Shown here: positions 1 through 7,363 of the stretch, piece by piece
How the letters are laid out: the number at the start of each line of letters is the position of its first letter
Numbering within the stretch: the first letter of the stretch is position 1
Assembly (NCBI RefSeq): GCF_030815095.1
Contig: NZ_JAUSWF010000004.1
Coordinates: 99,503-163,502 of the forward strand
Direction: 5' to 3'
DNA from: Aedoeadaptatus ivorii
GTDB lineage: Bacteria; Bacillota; Clostridia; Tissierellales; Peptoniphilaceae
Length of the DNA: 64,000 nt
Notes under the pieces: generated by a model
Databases searched by the model: none
What the model saw: the letters and a program-made list of their open reading frames with translations, nothing else
What the model was told of the DNA's origin: nothing
Made by a program: the position numbers and the translations under genes

Positions 1-564
1 CGTGCCGAAGTCGATCGTATGATCGGGGCCGTAGACCACTTTTTCCCAGGGGTAGCGCGCAGGGATCGTGCGATCGGCCGGCGCCTTCGGCGGCTGTTTG
101 CCGCCGCCGGGGAGGCCGTAAAAAAGCACGACGGGCAGGAGCCACAAGGCCCCCGCCGCGATGCGAAAAGGGCACGCTTTTTTACTCGAAAGCCGATCGA
201 CGGCAAACCATATACAGAGCACGGTGACGACGGCGATGCCGTAAAAATATAGGTCGTTCGCGGGCCCCAAGCCGCGCACCTGCCGCTCCTCTTCCAGTAC
301 GCCGTAAATCGCGGCCGCAAGAAGCACCGCCTCTACCGCCGCGGGCGACATATGCCGCCCGAAGAATCGGCGAAAGGCGCGCAGGCCGAGGTGCAGTAGG
401 CAAAAATATATCCCCCACACGGCCGCCGCCGCGACGATGTGAGGGATGCGGGTCTGAAAGTAAAACCCGGGAAAGGCGTCGACGCCCATAAGGGCGATAA
501 GGGCCATCAGCCCCGACATGCGCGCCGACGGGGTACCGATAAGAAGCTGTAGCCTAGGCTTCAT
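1..564 (-). CDS. Partial membrane protein, cut by the left window edge
   Basis: An open frame runs without a stop from an ATG at 564 to the window edge (188 codons seen). Its start overlaps the 3' end of ricT by 11 bp, so it is probably the last seen gene of the tmk-ricT operon. The translation has about five hydrophobic segments (roughly residues 18-34, 43-60, 73-88, 105-121 and 132-148). A Gly/Pro-rich linker follows, then the start of what looks like an extracytoplasmic domain (RYPWEKVVYGPDH). I do not recognise the family. An N-terminal membrane anchor with a C-terminal surface domain is the visible architecture. The frame uses the same GC-rich codons as its neighbours. Confidence 0.6.
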   Translation of the reverse strand, partial: MKPRLQLLIGTPSARMSGLMALIALMGVDAFPGFYFQTRIPHIVAAAAVWGIYFCLLHLGLRAFRRFFGRHMSPAAVEAVLLAAAIYGVLEEERQVRGLGPANDLYFYGIAVVTVLCIWFAVDRLSSKKACPFRIAAGALWLLPVVLFYGLPGGGKQPPKAPADRTIPARYPWEKVVYGPDHTIDFGT

Positions 565-1408
565 GGCGACATCCTCCCCCGCAGCCTTTTTGGCCGCACG
601 CGGCCTCTCGCTCTAGTTCGTCCGCCGGAAACACATGGTACTCGAAGCCATCGTCGCCGTGGATTTTGACCTTGACCAACGCGCGCAAAGTCGAGGTCTC
701 TACCACTACGCCCCGGCCTTCGGGGGTGACGACTTTTTTGCCCGGGCGGGGCAGGCGCTTCAGGTTTTCTTCGTAGCCTTCCTGCTCGTAGCGCAGACAG
801 CACAGCAGGCGACCGCAAACGCCGCTGATGGCGTCGGGATTCAACGAAAGTCCCTGGTCCTTCGCCATATGGATCCCCACCGACGAAAATTCCGTCAAGT
901 ACGACGAACAGCAGCATTCCCGGCCGCAACCGCCGATTCCGCCGATCATCTTCGCCTCGTCGCGCACCCCGATTTGGCGCAACTCGATCCGCGTGCGAAA
1001 AATGGCGGCGAGATCGCGCACCAGGCGTCGAAAGTCCACCCGCTCGTCGGCGGTAAAGTAGAATAGGAGCTTGGAGTTGTCGAAGGTGTACTCGGAGGAG
1101 ATAAGGTGCATGTCGAGCCCGTGTTCCGCGACCTTTTTTTCGCAGATCAACAACGCTTCGCGGGCAAGATTGCGATTGGCGATATACCGGTCCCGATCCG
1201 CCTCGGTGGCGATTCGGAGCACGGGCTTTAAATCGCCGATCACATTGTCGTCGGCCACGGTCTTATGCGCAATCGCGACATACCCGTATTCAATCCCCCG
1301 GGCGGTCTCTACGATAACGGCATCGCCCACCGCAAGCGCCTCGCCGTGCGGCGCAAAGTAGTAGATTTTTCCGCGTTCCTTAAAGCGAACGCCCACTACG
1401 TCTTTCAT
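554..1408 (-). CDS. ricT: RicT/YaaT, PSP1-domain regulator of RNA processing
   Basis: This is a 284-residue protein of the PSP1/YaaT family. In Bacillus, RicT forms a cytoplasmic complex with RicA and RicF that binds iron-sulfur clusters and promotes RNase Y-dependent mRNA maturation. Visible features are the N-terminal VGVRFKERGKIYYF strand region, the central cysteine motifs CGRECCCSS and CGRLLCCLRYE, and an extra Cys-rich tail (CGQKGCGGGC). The ATG at 1408 lies 1 bp after the holB stop codon and has GGGGGA upstream. An in-frame TTG at 1420 would overlap holB and is less likely. The order tmk, PII-like receptor, holB, ricT is the usual Firmicute arrangement, which supports the call. Confidence 0.92.
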   Translation of the reverse strand: MKDVVGVRFKERGKIYYFAPHGEALAVGDAVIVETARGIEYGYVAIAHKTVADDNVIGDLKPVLRIATEADRDRYIANRNLAREALLICEKKVAEHGLDMHLISSEYTFDNSKLLFYFTADERVDFRRLVRDLAAIFRTRIELRQIGVRDEAKMIGGIGGCGRECCCSSYLTEFSSVGIHMAKDQGLSLNPDAISGVCGRLLCCLRYEQEGYEENLKRLPRPGKKVVTPEGRGVVVETSTLRALVKVKIHGDDGFEYHVFPADELEREAACGQKGCGGGCRHEA

Positions 1409-1409
1409 C

Positions 1410-2246
1410 CTATCCCCCAAATTCTAACAGCATCCATTCGATCGCAAAGCCGCGATTCACATTGTGTTCCTTTAAGTCGTAGACCGTATAGAGCGCCTCG
1501 ATCATGTCGTAGACGCGGGGCCCTGCCTTTTCGGCATCGGCCGCGATCTGCGTCCGAAACTCGCCGTTGTAGAGCCGATTTTCATCTTTCGTCTCGAGCC
1601 ATACCGCCATATCCCGCAGATAGCTTTCGATACAAGCGAACAGCGGATCGATGTCGTCCTTCTTCTCCTCCACCAACTTCCGCGCGAGAAATGCCTCTTC
1701 CCGCCGCGCAAATAGGCGGTGGAGCATGGCAAATGTTTCTCGTTTGAGGACGGGGTCGGTCTCCGCTTCTTCTACGCGGAGTTCGTAATAGCCCGAGCGC
1801 GACCGAACCGTCGGCAGAATGCGGTCGGGATGGGCGCTCAGCAAGAGAAACGACGTCTTAGCCGGCGGCTCTTCCAACAGTTTTAACAGCGCATTTTGGC
1901 CCTCGACGGTGGTCTTTTCGAATTCCGAAAACAAAAACACCTTGCCGCCCCCCAAATACGAGGTCATGGACGCCTCTTCGATGACGTCTTCCACCATCTC
2001 TTTTTTGATGGAGGCATTTCGCGTCTTTTTGCTGGGCAGGATCTCGAAATAGTCGGGGTGGTTTTTGCCGTCCCCCGCCCCCGATACAAATTGGCGGCAC
2101 GAAGCACAATGCCCGCAAGGGGCGTCCCCTTCCGGGCAGAGTAGAGCCATGGCAAATTCCCGCCCCCGACGGAGCGCACCCTCACCCGATCCCTTGAGGA
2201 TGTAGCTGTGCAGCCCGCCTGCGGGAAAGCTCTGTGTATGTTTCAT
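1410..2246 (-). CDS. holB: DNA polymerase III delta' subunit
   Basis: This 278-residue protein is the clamp-loader delta' subunit, which takes part in loading the beta sliding clamp. The N-terminus carries the zinc-binding cysteine set of the family (C37, C44, C47, C50 in CPEGDAPCGHCASC). The central part has the conserved NALLKLLEEPP and RILPTVRSR segments, the latter matching the SRC-type region. The nucleotide-binding P-loop is degenerate (GSGEGALRRG), as expected for delta', which does not hydrolyse ATP. The gene sits between the PII-like receptor genes and ricT. Its start codon touches the stop of the upstream gene, so translational coupling is likely. Confidence 0.92.
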   Translation of the reverse strand: MKHTQSFPAGGLHSYILKGSGEGALRRGREFAMALLCPEGDAPCGHCASCRQFVSGAGDGKNHPDYFEILPSKKTRNASIKKEMVEDVIEEASMTSYLGGGKVFLFSEFEKTTVEGQNALLKLLEEPPAKTSFLLLSAHPDRILPTVRSRSGYYELRVEEAETDPVLKRETFAMLHRLFARREEAFLARKLVEEKKDDIDPLFACIESYLRDMAVWLETKDENRLYNGEFRTQIAADAEKAGPRVYDMIEALYTVYDLKEHNVNRGFAIEWMLLEFGG

Positions 2247-2521
2247 TATATCTGCATGCCCTTTTCCAAATTGACGGAAAACACATGGGCGCCGGCGTGG
2301 GGATCTTCGGGATCGTGGCGATCGCCGATAATGCGCTGAAAGATATCTTTTAAGCGCGCCTCCTGCTCCGCCCGAATGCCGATGACCACGGTGGTGTTTC
2401 CCTCTTTTAGAAAGCCGCCGGTGGACGCCATCTCGGTAACGGATATGCCCTCTTCCATCAATTCGTCGATAAAGTCGCCGATAAAGCGGTCGGCGATTAT
2501 GGCAAAGACCATCTTTTCCAT
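2246..2521 (-). CDS. Second, divergent PstA/DarA-like PII-family protein
   Basis: This is a 91-residue protein starting MEKMVFAIIADRF at an ATG at 2521. It shares with its upstream neighbour the core of the cyclic-di-AMP receptor family: the N-terminal beta strand, a helix ending ISVTEMASTGGFLKEGNTT, and the following VVIGI strand. It lacks the family's C-terminal GGATVFVL-type strand and ends HVFSVNLEKGMQI instead. It is therefore a shorter paralogue from a tandem duplication. The TGGFLK-x-GNTT ligand-loop region is kept, so nucleotide binding is possible but unproven. It may form hetero-oligomers with the longer copy (inference). Confidence 0.8.
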   Translation of the reverse strand: MEKMVFAIIADRFIGDFIDELMEEGISVTEMASTGGFLKEGNTTVVIGIRAEQEARLKDIFQRIIGDRHDPEDPHAGAHVFSVNLEKGMQI

Positions 2522-2531
2522 GACGGCCCCC

Positions 2532-2858
2532 TTAATAGCGGCTGTATTCCGCCACGTCGAGGATAAAGATCGTGGCGCCGCCCACCCGCACATTGAGCGG
2601 ATAGGGCAGGAAGGATTCTCCCGGCGCGGTCATGGCGACCATAGAGGCGGGCTCGTCGCGTACCGAGCAGTTTTCCTCCATAATCGTCAAGAGTTCGTCC
2701 ATATCTTCTTCCTCTACGCCCATCAAGAGGGTGGTGTTTCCGGATTTCAAAAAGCCGCCGGAAGAAGACAGTTTCGTCACGCGGAATCTCTTTTCGGTCA
2801 GGACGTCGATCAAGCCGGAGGCGTCTTGGTCCTGCACGATGGCAAATATCAGTTTCAT
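2532..2858 (-). CDS. darA: Cyclic-di-AMP receptor, PstA/DarA family
   Basis: This 108-residue protein closely matches the PII-like cyclic-di-AMP receptor known as YaaQ, PstA or DarA (usually about 109 residues). It begins MKLIFAIVQDQD, contains VTKLSSSGGFLKSGNTTLL, and ends with the GGATIFILDVAEY strand typical of the family. The family binds cyclic-di-AMP as a trimer, and its downstream target is still poorly defined. The ATG at 2858 overlaps the tmk stop codon (ATGA), so the two are translationally coupled. It lies in the conserved position between tmk and holB. Confidence 0.9.
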   Translation of the reverse strand: MKLIFAIVQDQDASGLIDVLTEKRFRVTKLSSSGGFLKSGNTTLLMGVEEEDMDELLTIMEENCSVRDEPASMVAMTAPGESFLPYPLNVRVGGATIFILDVAEYSRY

Positions 2859-3475
2859 CGTTGATTGCGCTCCTTTTCTATGCTTTCGATACAACGGGCC
2901 AGGACCTCCTCCTGCGGCAAAAAGGCGTCGATCCGCACCAGGCGGTCGTCCCATTTGCGGGAGAGGATGCGGTAATTTTCCTCTACGGATCCCAAAATGC
3001 CCTCGTCCGATTCCAGCCGATCCGCCTTTCGATCCCCGATGCGGGAAAGCGAGGAGTGCTCGGCGCTGTCTAAATAGATGGTGATGTCGGCCGAAAGGCC
3101 CGCGGTGGCGAATTCGTTGATCGCCTCGATCGCCGAAAGCCCCAGTTGCCGGCACAGGCCCTGGTAGACGAGGCTCGAGAAGACGAACCGCTCACAGATC
3201 ACCAGCTGCCCCGCCTCGAGGGCGGGAATAATGCGCTCTTCCACGTGTTGGGCGCGGCTCGCCGCATACAAGAGCGCCTCGGTGCGGGGGTGCATCTCCT
3301 TGTTCTCGGGCGAGAGCAGAATATCGCGGATTTCCTCGGAGATCGCGGTACCCCCCGGCTCCCGGGTGCTGATGACGTCTACCCCTCGAAGGCGATAGTA
3401 CGATTCGATGCCCCGCGCCACGGTGCTCTTTCCAGATCCGTCGGGCCCTTCGATTACGACAAATATGCCTTTCAT
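2855..3475 (-). CDS. tmk: Thymidylate kinase
   Basis: This 206-residue kinase phosphorylates dTMP to dTDP in the cytoplasm. The P-loop GPDGSGKST is at residues 10-18. TREPGGT follows, and the dTMP-site segment reads ICERFVFSSLVYQG. The length is normal for the family. It is the first gene of a minus-strand operon that continues through the cyclic-di-AMP receptor pair, holB and ricT. An extended -10 promoter lies directly upstream. Confidence 0.95.
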   Translation of the reverse strand: MKGIFVVIEGPDGSGKSTVARGIESYYRLRGVDVISTREPGGTAISEEIRDILLSPENKEMHPRTEALLYAASRAQHVEERIIPALEAGQLVICERFVFSSLVYQGLCRQLGLSAIEAINEFATAGLSADITIYLDSAEHSSLSRIGDRKADRLESDEGILGSVEENYRILSRKWDDRLVRIDAFLPQEEVLARCIESIEKERNQR

Positions 3476-3498
3476 GGAAATCCCCCCTTCTTTTTATT

Positions 3499-3526
3499 AT
3501 TATACCACACGCACCCTATGCGAAAA
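3499..3526 (-). promoter_or_regulatory. Probable promoter of the tmk operon
   Basis: On the minus strand TGGTATAAT is an extended -10 element (-10 at 3499-3504). TTTTCG lies 16 bp upstream as a weak -35. It sits between the aminotransferase stop codon and the tmk start. Confidence 0.5.
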
Positions 3527-4651
3527 TCACGCGCGCGCAATCGCCGCCTCGAAGGTCTCGAGAAATCGGGTATCGGCCATGCCCGCCTCGCCAAAGACTT
3601 CGTCTAAAACCGTAAAGAGCGCGCGGAAGTTCTCTTCGGAGATGTTCGACCCCATATGTCCGATGCGGATCAGCCCATCGTGGAGTTCCCCCACGCCCTT
3701 GGAGATCATGACGCCCTTTTCTCGGCAGCGGTCTAAGATCTCGGTGGCGGTCATGCCATCGGGCACGCAGACGGCGGTTACCGTATCGGAAAAGGCGTCC
3801 TTCGGATACAGGGTAAAACCGCTGTCGACGAAGGCCTTTCTCGTAATCTCGCCGTATTGTCTATGTAGGGCGATCGAATCGCGTTCTTGCCACAGGTCCA
3901 GCGCCTCGTTTAAGGCATAGGTCAGGTGTTCGCTCATGGTGTAGGGAAAGGCGAAATCTTCGCTCACGTCGAGATAGTTTAAGAGATTCATATAGTAGCT
4001 GGGAATCCGCGTCTTGCGATTTCGCATTTTTTGTTCCGCCGCTTCGCTTAGGGTCAAAATCGAAAGACCCGTCGGCGCACTCAGACACTTTTGGGTGCCG
4101 CCGAGAAGAATGTCCATGCCGCTTTCGTCGAAGTCGATGTCTTCGCCGCCGAAGGACGAGACACAGTCGACGATCGAGAGGATACTGTATTCCTTTAAGA
4201 GTTTGCAGATGGCGGCGGCGTCGTTGGTGATGCCCGAGGGGGTTTCGCAGTGCACCATGGTCGCCAGGGCGAAGTCCGAATCCTTTTCTAAAAACGCCCG
4301 CAGCGCGTCGACGTCGAGTCCGTGGCGAAAATCGCCTTCAAACAGCACCGCTTCGCCGCCGAAAAAGTCGACGAATTCCGAAAAACCCGCGCCGAAAAAG
4401 CCGTTGGAAAGCACCAATACGCGCTCGCCCGGTTCCATCAAAGAGCACACGCTCCCTTCCAAGGCGAGCATGCCTTCGGCCAACATAATGATCGAAGGGC
4501 GGTCGGTATGTACCACGCGGGAAAGCTTTTTCTCCACATTGCGGTGGAACTTTTCATATTCCGGATCCAGGTCGGGATTGGTAACAATCCCTTGCATGGC
4601 TTTTTCTACACGCGGATCGATGGTCGTAGGGCCTGCGCACAAAATTTTCAT
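3527..4651 (-). CDS. Class V aminotransferase, alanine-glyoxylate/serine-pyruvate type
   Basis: This is a 374-residue PLP enzyme of the alanine-glyoxylate/serine-pyruvate aminotransferase family. It begins MKILCAGPTTIDPRV, the usual start of this family. The PLP-binding aspartate is in SIVDCVSSF (D162), and the Schiff-base lysine is K188 in GGTQKCLSAP. It probably moves amino groups between small 2-oxo acids and alanine or serine; the exact substrate cannot be read from sequence. The start is fixed by AGGAGGTAACT just upstream. It appears monocistronic and diverges from the rubrerythrin gene. Confidence 0.88.
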   Translation of the reverse strand: MKILCAGPTTIDPRVEKAMQGIVTNPDLDPEYEKFHRNVEKKLSRVVHTDRPSIIMLAEGMLALEGSVCSLMEPGERVLVLSNGFFGAGFSEFVDFFGGEAVLFEGDFRHGLDVDALRAFLEKDSDFALATMVHCETPSGITNDAAAICKLLKEYSILSIVDCVSSFGGEDIDFDESGMDILLGGTQKCLSAPTGLSILTLSEAAEQKMRNRKTRIPSYYMNLLNYLDVSEDFAFPYTMSEHLTYALNEALDLWQERDSIALHRQYGEITRKAFVDSGFTLYPKDAFSDTVTAVCVPDGMTATEILDRCREKGVMISKGVGELHDGLIRIGHMGSNISEENFRALFTVLDEVFGEAGMADTRFLETFEAAIARA

Positions 4652-4708
4652 AGTTACCTCCTATTGAAACGATTGCATACGGTATCAGTATATCACGAAG
4701 CGGTCGTG

Positions 4709-4737
4709 TTGAAAACGCCGAAAAAGTGGAGTATGAT
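4709..4737 (+). promoter_or_regulatory. Promoter of the rubrerythrin gene
   Basis: TTGAAA (4709-4714), a 17-bp spacer, then TATGAT (4732-4737). A CAGGAGG ribosome site follows at 4765-4771, 6 bp before the ATG. Confidence 0.7.
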
Positions 4738-4777
4738 GGAGGTATACCGTTATGATTTCGATCACAGGAGGTAGACA

Positions 4778-5359
4778 ATGACATTAAAAGGCAGCAAAAC
4801 CGCCGTCAACCTGCTCACTTCGTTTGCCGGAGAGAGCCAGGCGAATATGCGCTACACCATGTACGCCAAACAGGCGGAAAAAGACGCATCCATTCAAATT
4901 CGCAATATCTTTGAGGAAACCGCTCGCAACGAAAGAGAGCACGCCAAGCGCTTCTATAAATTCCTCACCGCGGAAATGACCCACGAAGAACTGAATGTGG
5001 ACTGGAACTTCCCCGTTACTTATGCCGATACCGCCGCCAATCTGGAAGCGGCCATCGCCGGCGAAAACGACGAAGCGACGGATATGTATCCGACCTTCGC
5101 CAAAATCGCCAAAGAAGAGGGTTTCGACGAAGTCGCCGAGGCATTTACCGAAATCTCTGAAGTAGAAGAAAAGCACCGGGACCGCTACAAAAAGCTCCTG
5201 GACAATGTCAAAAACGACCGCCTCTTCGAACGCGACGAAGTCGTCCTCTGGAAGTGCAACAACTGCGGCTACATCCACGAAGGCAAGACCGCGCCGGATG
5301 TTTGCCCCGCCTGCGTGCACCCCCAAAAGTGGTTCGAACTCTTTAAAGAAACGTATTAA
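4778..5359 (+). CDS. rbr: Rubrerythrin
   Basis: This 193-residue protein has an N-terminal ferritin-like diiron domain (residues about 1-145). Conserved carboxylate/histidine motifs are ETARNEREHAKRF and EISEVEEKHRDRY. The C-terminal rubredoxin-like domain binds one iron through C160, C163, C176 and C179 (CNNCGY and CPAC). Rubrerythrin reduces hydrogen peroxide in the cytoplasm of anaerobes. The gene has its own promoter and a strong terminator, so it is probably a single-gene unit. Confidence 0.95.
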   Translation: MTLKGSKTAVNLLTSFAGESQANMRYTMYAKQAEKDASIQIRNIFEETARNEREHAKRFYKFLTAEMTHEELNVDWNFPVTYADTAANLEAAIAGENDEATDMYPTFAKIAKEEGFDEVAEAFTEISEVEEKHRDRYKKLLDNVKNDRLFERDEVVLWKCNNCGYIHEGKTAPDVCPACVHPQKWFELFKETY

Positions 5360-5370
5360 ACAGCGCGGAA

Positions 5371-5397
5371 GGGGCCGGTTCGCCGGCCCCTTTCTTT
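5371..5397 (+). terminator. Rho-independent terminator after rubrerythrin
   Basis: GGGGCCGG, loop TTCG, CCGGCCCC, then TTTCTTTG. The 8-bp stem is perfect. Confidence 0.9.
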
Positions 5398-5427
5398 GTC
5401 CCTTCGGGGACGGAAAGTGAGGCATTT

Positions 5428-6423
5428 ATGCAACAAAAAATTCCGGGCATGCTCCTCGCCGCCGTGATTGCCTTGGCGGCGACCTTCTTGGGCAAGTCCT
5501 TTCCCATCGTAGGCGGCGCCGTCTTCGCCATTTTGATCGGCATGATTCTGGCACGGTTCTCGTTTCCCCGCACGGCGTTGGATCCGGGCATTTCCTTTAC
5601 CGCGAAATACATACTGCAGCTCGCGGTGGTGCTCTTGGGATTCGGCATGAATCTCTTCGAAGTGCTGCGCGTCGGCGCCCAGTCCCTGCCCATCATCATC
5701 TCCACCATCGCCACGGCGTTGATTGTGTCGTACCTTTTGCAAAAAAAGCTCGACATCACCCCCGTCTCGGCGACGCTGGTGGGCGTGGGCTCTTCGATCT
5801 GCGGCGGCAGTGCCATTGCCGCCACCGCGCCGGTCGTCGAAGCGCGGGAAGAAGAGATCGCCAAGGCGATTTCTGTCATCTTCTTCTACAATGTGCTGGC
5901 GGCCCTCCTCTTTCCCACCCTGGGCGGCATATTGGGACTTACCAATGAGGGCTTCGGGATCTTTGCCGGCACCGCCATCAACGACACCTCGTCGGTGACG
6001 GCGGCGGCGAGCACTTGGGATGCGATGCACGCCTCCAATGCGCTCGACATCGCCACCACGGTAAAGCTCACCCGCACCCTGGCCATCCTCCCCATCACCT
6101 TGTTCCTCGCCTACCGAAAAACCAAGGCGGGAGGAGGCGCGGTCTCGATAAAAAACGTGCTCCCTTACTTCGTCTTTTTGTTTTTGGCGGCATCGATCTT
6201 AACCACCGTACTTACCGGCATCGGCATAGACGGCGCGTTTTTTGCTCCCTTAAAGACCCTCTCGAAATTCTGCATCACCATGGCAATGGCGGCCATCGGG
6301 CTGAACACCGACATCGTAAAGCTCGTAAAAACCGGCGGAAGCGCCCTCGCCTTGGGCGGCATCTGCTGGGTCTCGATCGCCGTCGTAAGCCTTTTGATGC
6401 AACATCTTATGGGCATTTGGTAA
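5428..6423 (+). CDS. YeiH/UPF0324-family membrane permease (putative sulfate exporter)
   Basis: This is a 331-residue integral membrane protein with about nine to ten hydrophobic helices. It contains the family motifs LLGFGMNLFEVL and VGSSICGGSAIAA, and FAGTAINDTSSVTAA in the middle. The family is annotated as putative sulfate exporters, but direct biochemical evidence is thin. The length matches the family. It follows the rubrerythrin terminator at close range, and a good inverted-repeat terminator closes it. GAAAGTGAGG upstream is a weak ribosome site. Confidence 0.85.
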   Translation: MQQKIPGMLLAAVIALAATFLGKSFPIVGGAVFAILIGMILARFSFPRTALDPGISFTAKYILQLAVVLLGFGMNLFEVLRVGAQSLPIIISTIATALIVSYLLQKKLDITPVSATLVGVGSSICGGSAIAATAPVVEAREEEIAKAISVIFFYNVLAALLFPTLGGILGLTNEGFGIFAGTAINDTSSVTAAASTWDAMHASNALDIATTVKLTRTLAILPITLFLAYRKTKAGGGAVSIKNVLPYFVFLFLAASILTTVLTGIGIDGAFFAPLKTLSKFCITMAMAAIGLNTDIVKLVKTGGSALALGGICWVSIAVVSLLMQHLMGIW

Positions 6424-6431
6424 TCGAAGAA

Positions 6432-6467
6432 AAAGAGCAGGTTCAAAAGAACCTGCTCTTTTTTTGC
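6432..6467. terminator. Bidirectional terminator between converging genes
   Basis: AAAGAGCAGGTTC, loop AAAA, GAACCTGCTCTTT, with T and A tracts on both sides. It can serve the permease (+) and the peroxiredoxin (-). Confidence 0.9.
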
Positions 6468-6475
6468 GCTGTAAT

Positions 6476-6928
6476 TTATCGGAGCGCCGAAAGAATCTCG
6501 TCGACATCGGGCCGCTCGTCTTGTTCGTATTGTTTGCACCAAATCACCGCGTCATCCTCGTAGACCACGACGGCGCGTCCGCTGATGCCAGCCTTGTCGA
6601 TATAGACCCCGCACTGCTTGGCGAGGTCGCCCTTGGGCTCGAAGTCGGCGAGGATCTTGAGTTTTCCGAGACCGATGCTCTTTGCCCACACGCCCTTTGA
6701 CGGATGGGCATCCACGCTGATGCCGAAGGGGGTCACGCCCAGCTTTTCGAAATCCTCATAGGCGTTTTCGAGATCGCGCATTTGGTCGGTACACAGAGAG
6801 GTAAAGGCCAGCGGGTGAAAGGCCAAAAGCACCTTTCCCTTTAGATCCTTCGAGTCGACCTTCTCGCCGGTTTGATCCCGAAGTACGAATTTCGGCGCGC
6901 TGTCGCCTTTTTTTACAATCGTCATCAT
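6476..6928 (-). CDS. Peroxiredoxin (AhpC/TSA superfamily)
   Basis: This is a 150-residue thioredoxin-fold peroxidase. The active-site motif PxxxTxxC is present as PLAFTSLC, giving the peroxidatic cysteine C46 with T43. Two more cysteines (in LAKQCGVY and VIWCKQY) could act as resolving residues. It would reduce hydrogen peroxide or organic peroxides in the cytoplasm. The short length and motif fit the AhpE/BCP-like group. A GNAT gene lies 16 bp upstream on the same strand, so the two may be co-transcribed. Confidence 0.88.
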   Translation of the reverse strand: MMTIVKKGDSAPKFVLRDQTGEKVDSKDLKGKVLLAFHPLAFTSLCTDQMRDLENAYEDFEKLGVTPFGISVDAHPSKGVWAKSIGLGKLKILADFEPKGDLAKQCGVYIDKAGISGRAVVVYEDDAVIWCKQYEQDERPDVDEILSALR

Positions 6929-6944
6929 TTTCTCCCTTCAGGTA

Positions 6945-7220
6945 TCAGTGTTTGCGTACGTCCGCATAGGAGGCATCGGTATCGAATACGCGCTTGGCGT
7001 AGGGACATAGGGGAATAATCTTTACCCCGCGCTTTCTCGCCTCGCCCGCCAGGGCCACCACCAGCTCGCCGCCGATGCCGCGCCCCTTGTTCGGCTCGTC
7101 CACGCAGGTACAGTCCAATACCCAAATGTCCTCTGCTTCCCGATAGATCGCCTCCCCGACTTCCTTTGCGTCCTCGTAGGCGGCGACCCGGTGATTGTCG
7201 GGTTCGTATCGAATGTCCAT
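6945..7220 (-). CDS. Small GNAT-like N-acetyltransferase (YidJ/Acetyltransf_CG type)
   Basis: This is a 91-residue protein of the minimal GNAT class. The acetyl-CoA binding motif is NKGRGIGGELVVAL (R/Q-x-x-G-x-G/A type). It is followed by KIIPLCPYAKRVF, which is characteristic of this short family. The substrate is unknown. It starts at an ATG at 7220 with GGAGG upstream and probably forms an operon with the peroxiredoxin gene. Confidence 0.82.
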   Translation of the reverse strand: MDIRYEPDNHRVAAYEDAKEVGEAIYREAEDIWVLDCTCVDEPNKGRGIGGELVVALAGEARKRGVKIIPLCPYAKRVFDTDASYADVRKH

Positions 7221-7323
7221 GGGACTCCTCCTTACTGTCTTCTTACTGTGTCGGTTCGCATCCGAACCTCATCGATATATGTGTATATACCCAAAACCGC
7301 AAAGAAATCGTCAATTTCTGCGA

Positions 7324-7348
7324 CAAAAAAAGGTCCCCGAAGGGACCT
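7324..7348 (-). terminator. Terminator of the dicarboxylate symporter gene
   Basis: On the minus strand AGGTCCC, loop TTCG, GGGACCT, then a run of seven T. Confidence 0.88.
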
Positions 7349-7363
7349 CTTCTTATACGGTAT

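Noticed and set aside
6925..7125. 66-codon minus-strand ORF over the small GNAT gene
   Set aside because: It lies in another frame over a gene with clear family motifs and has no ribosome site; it is a shadow of GC-rich coding.
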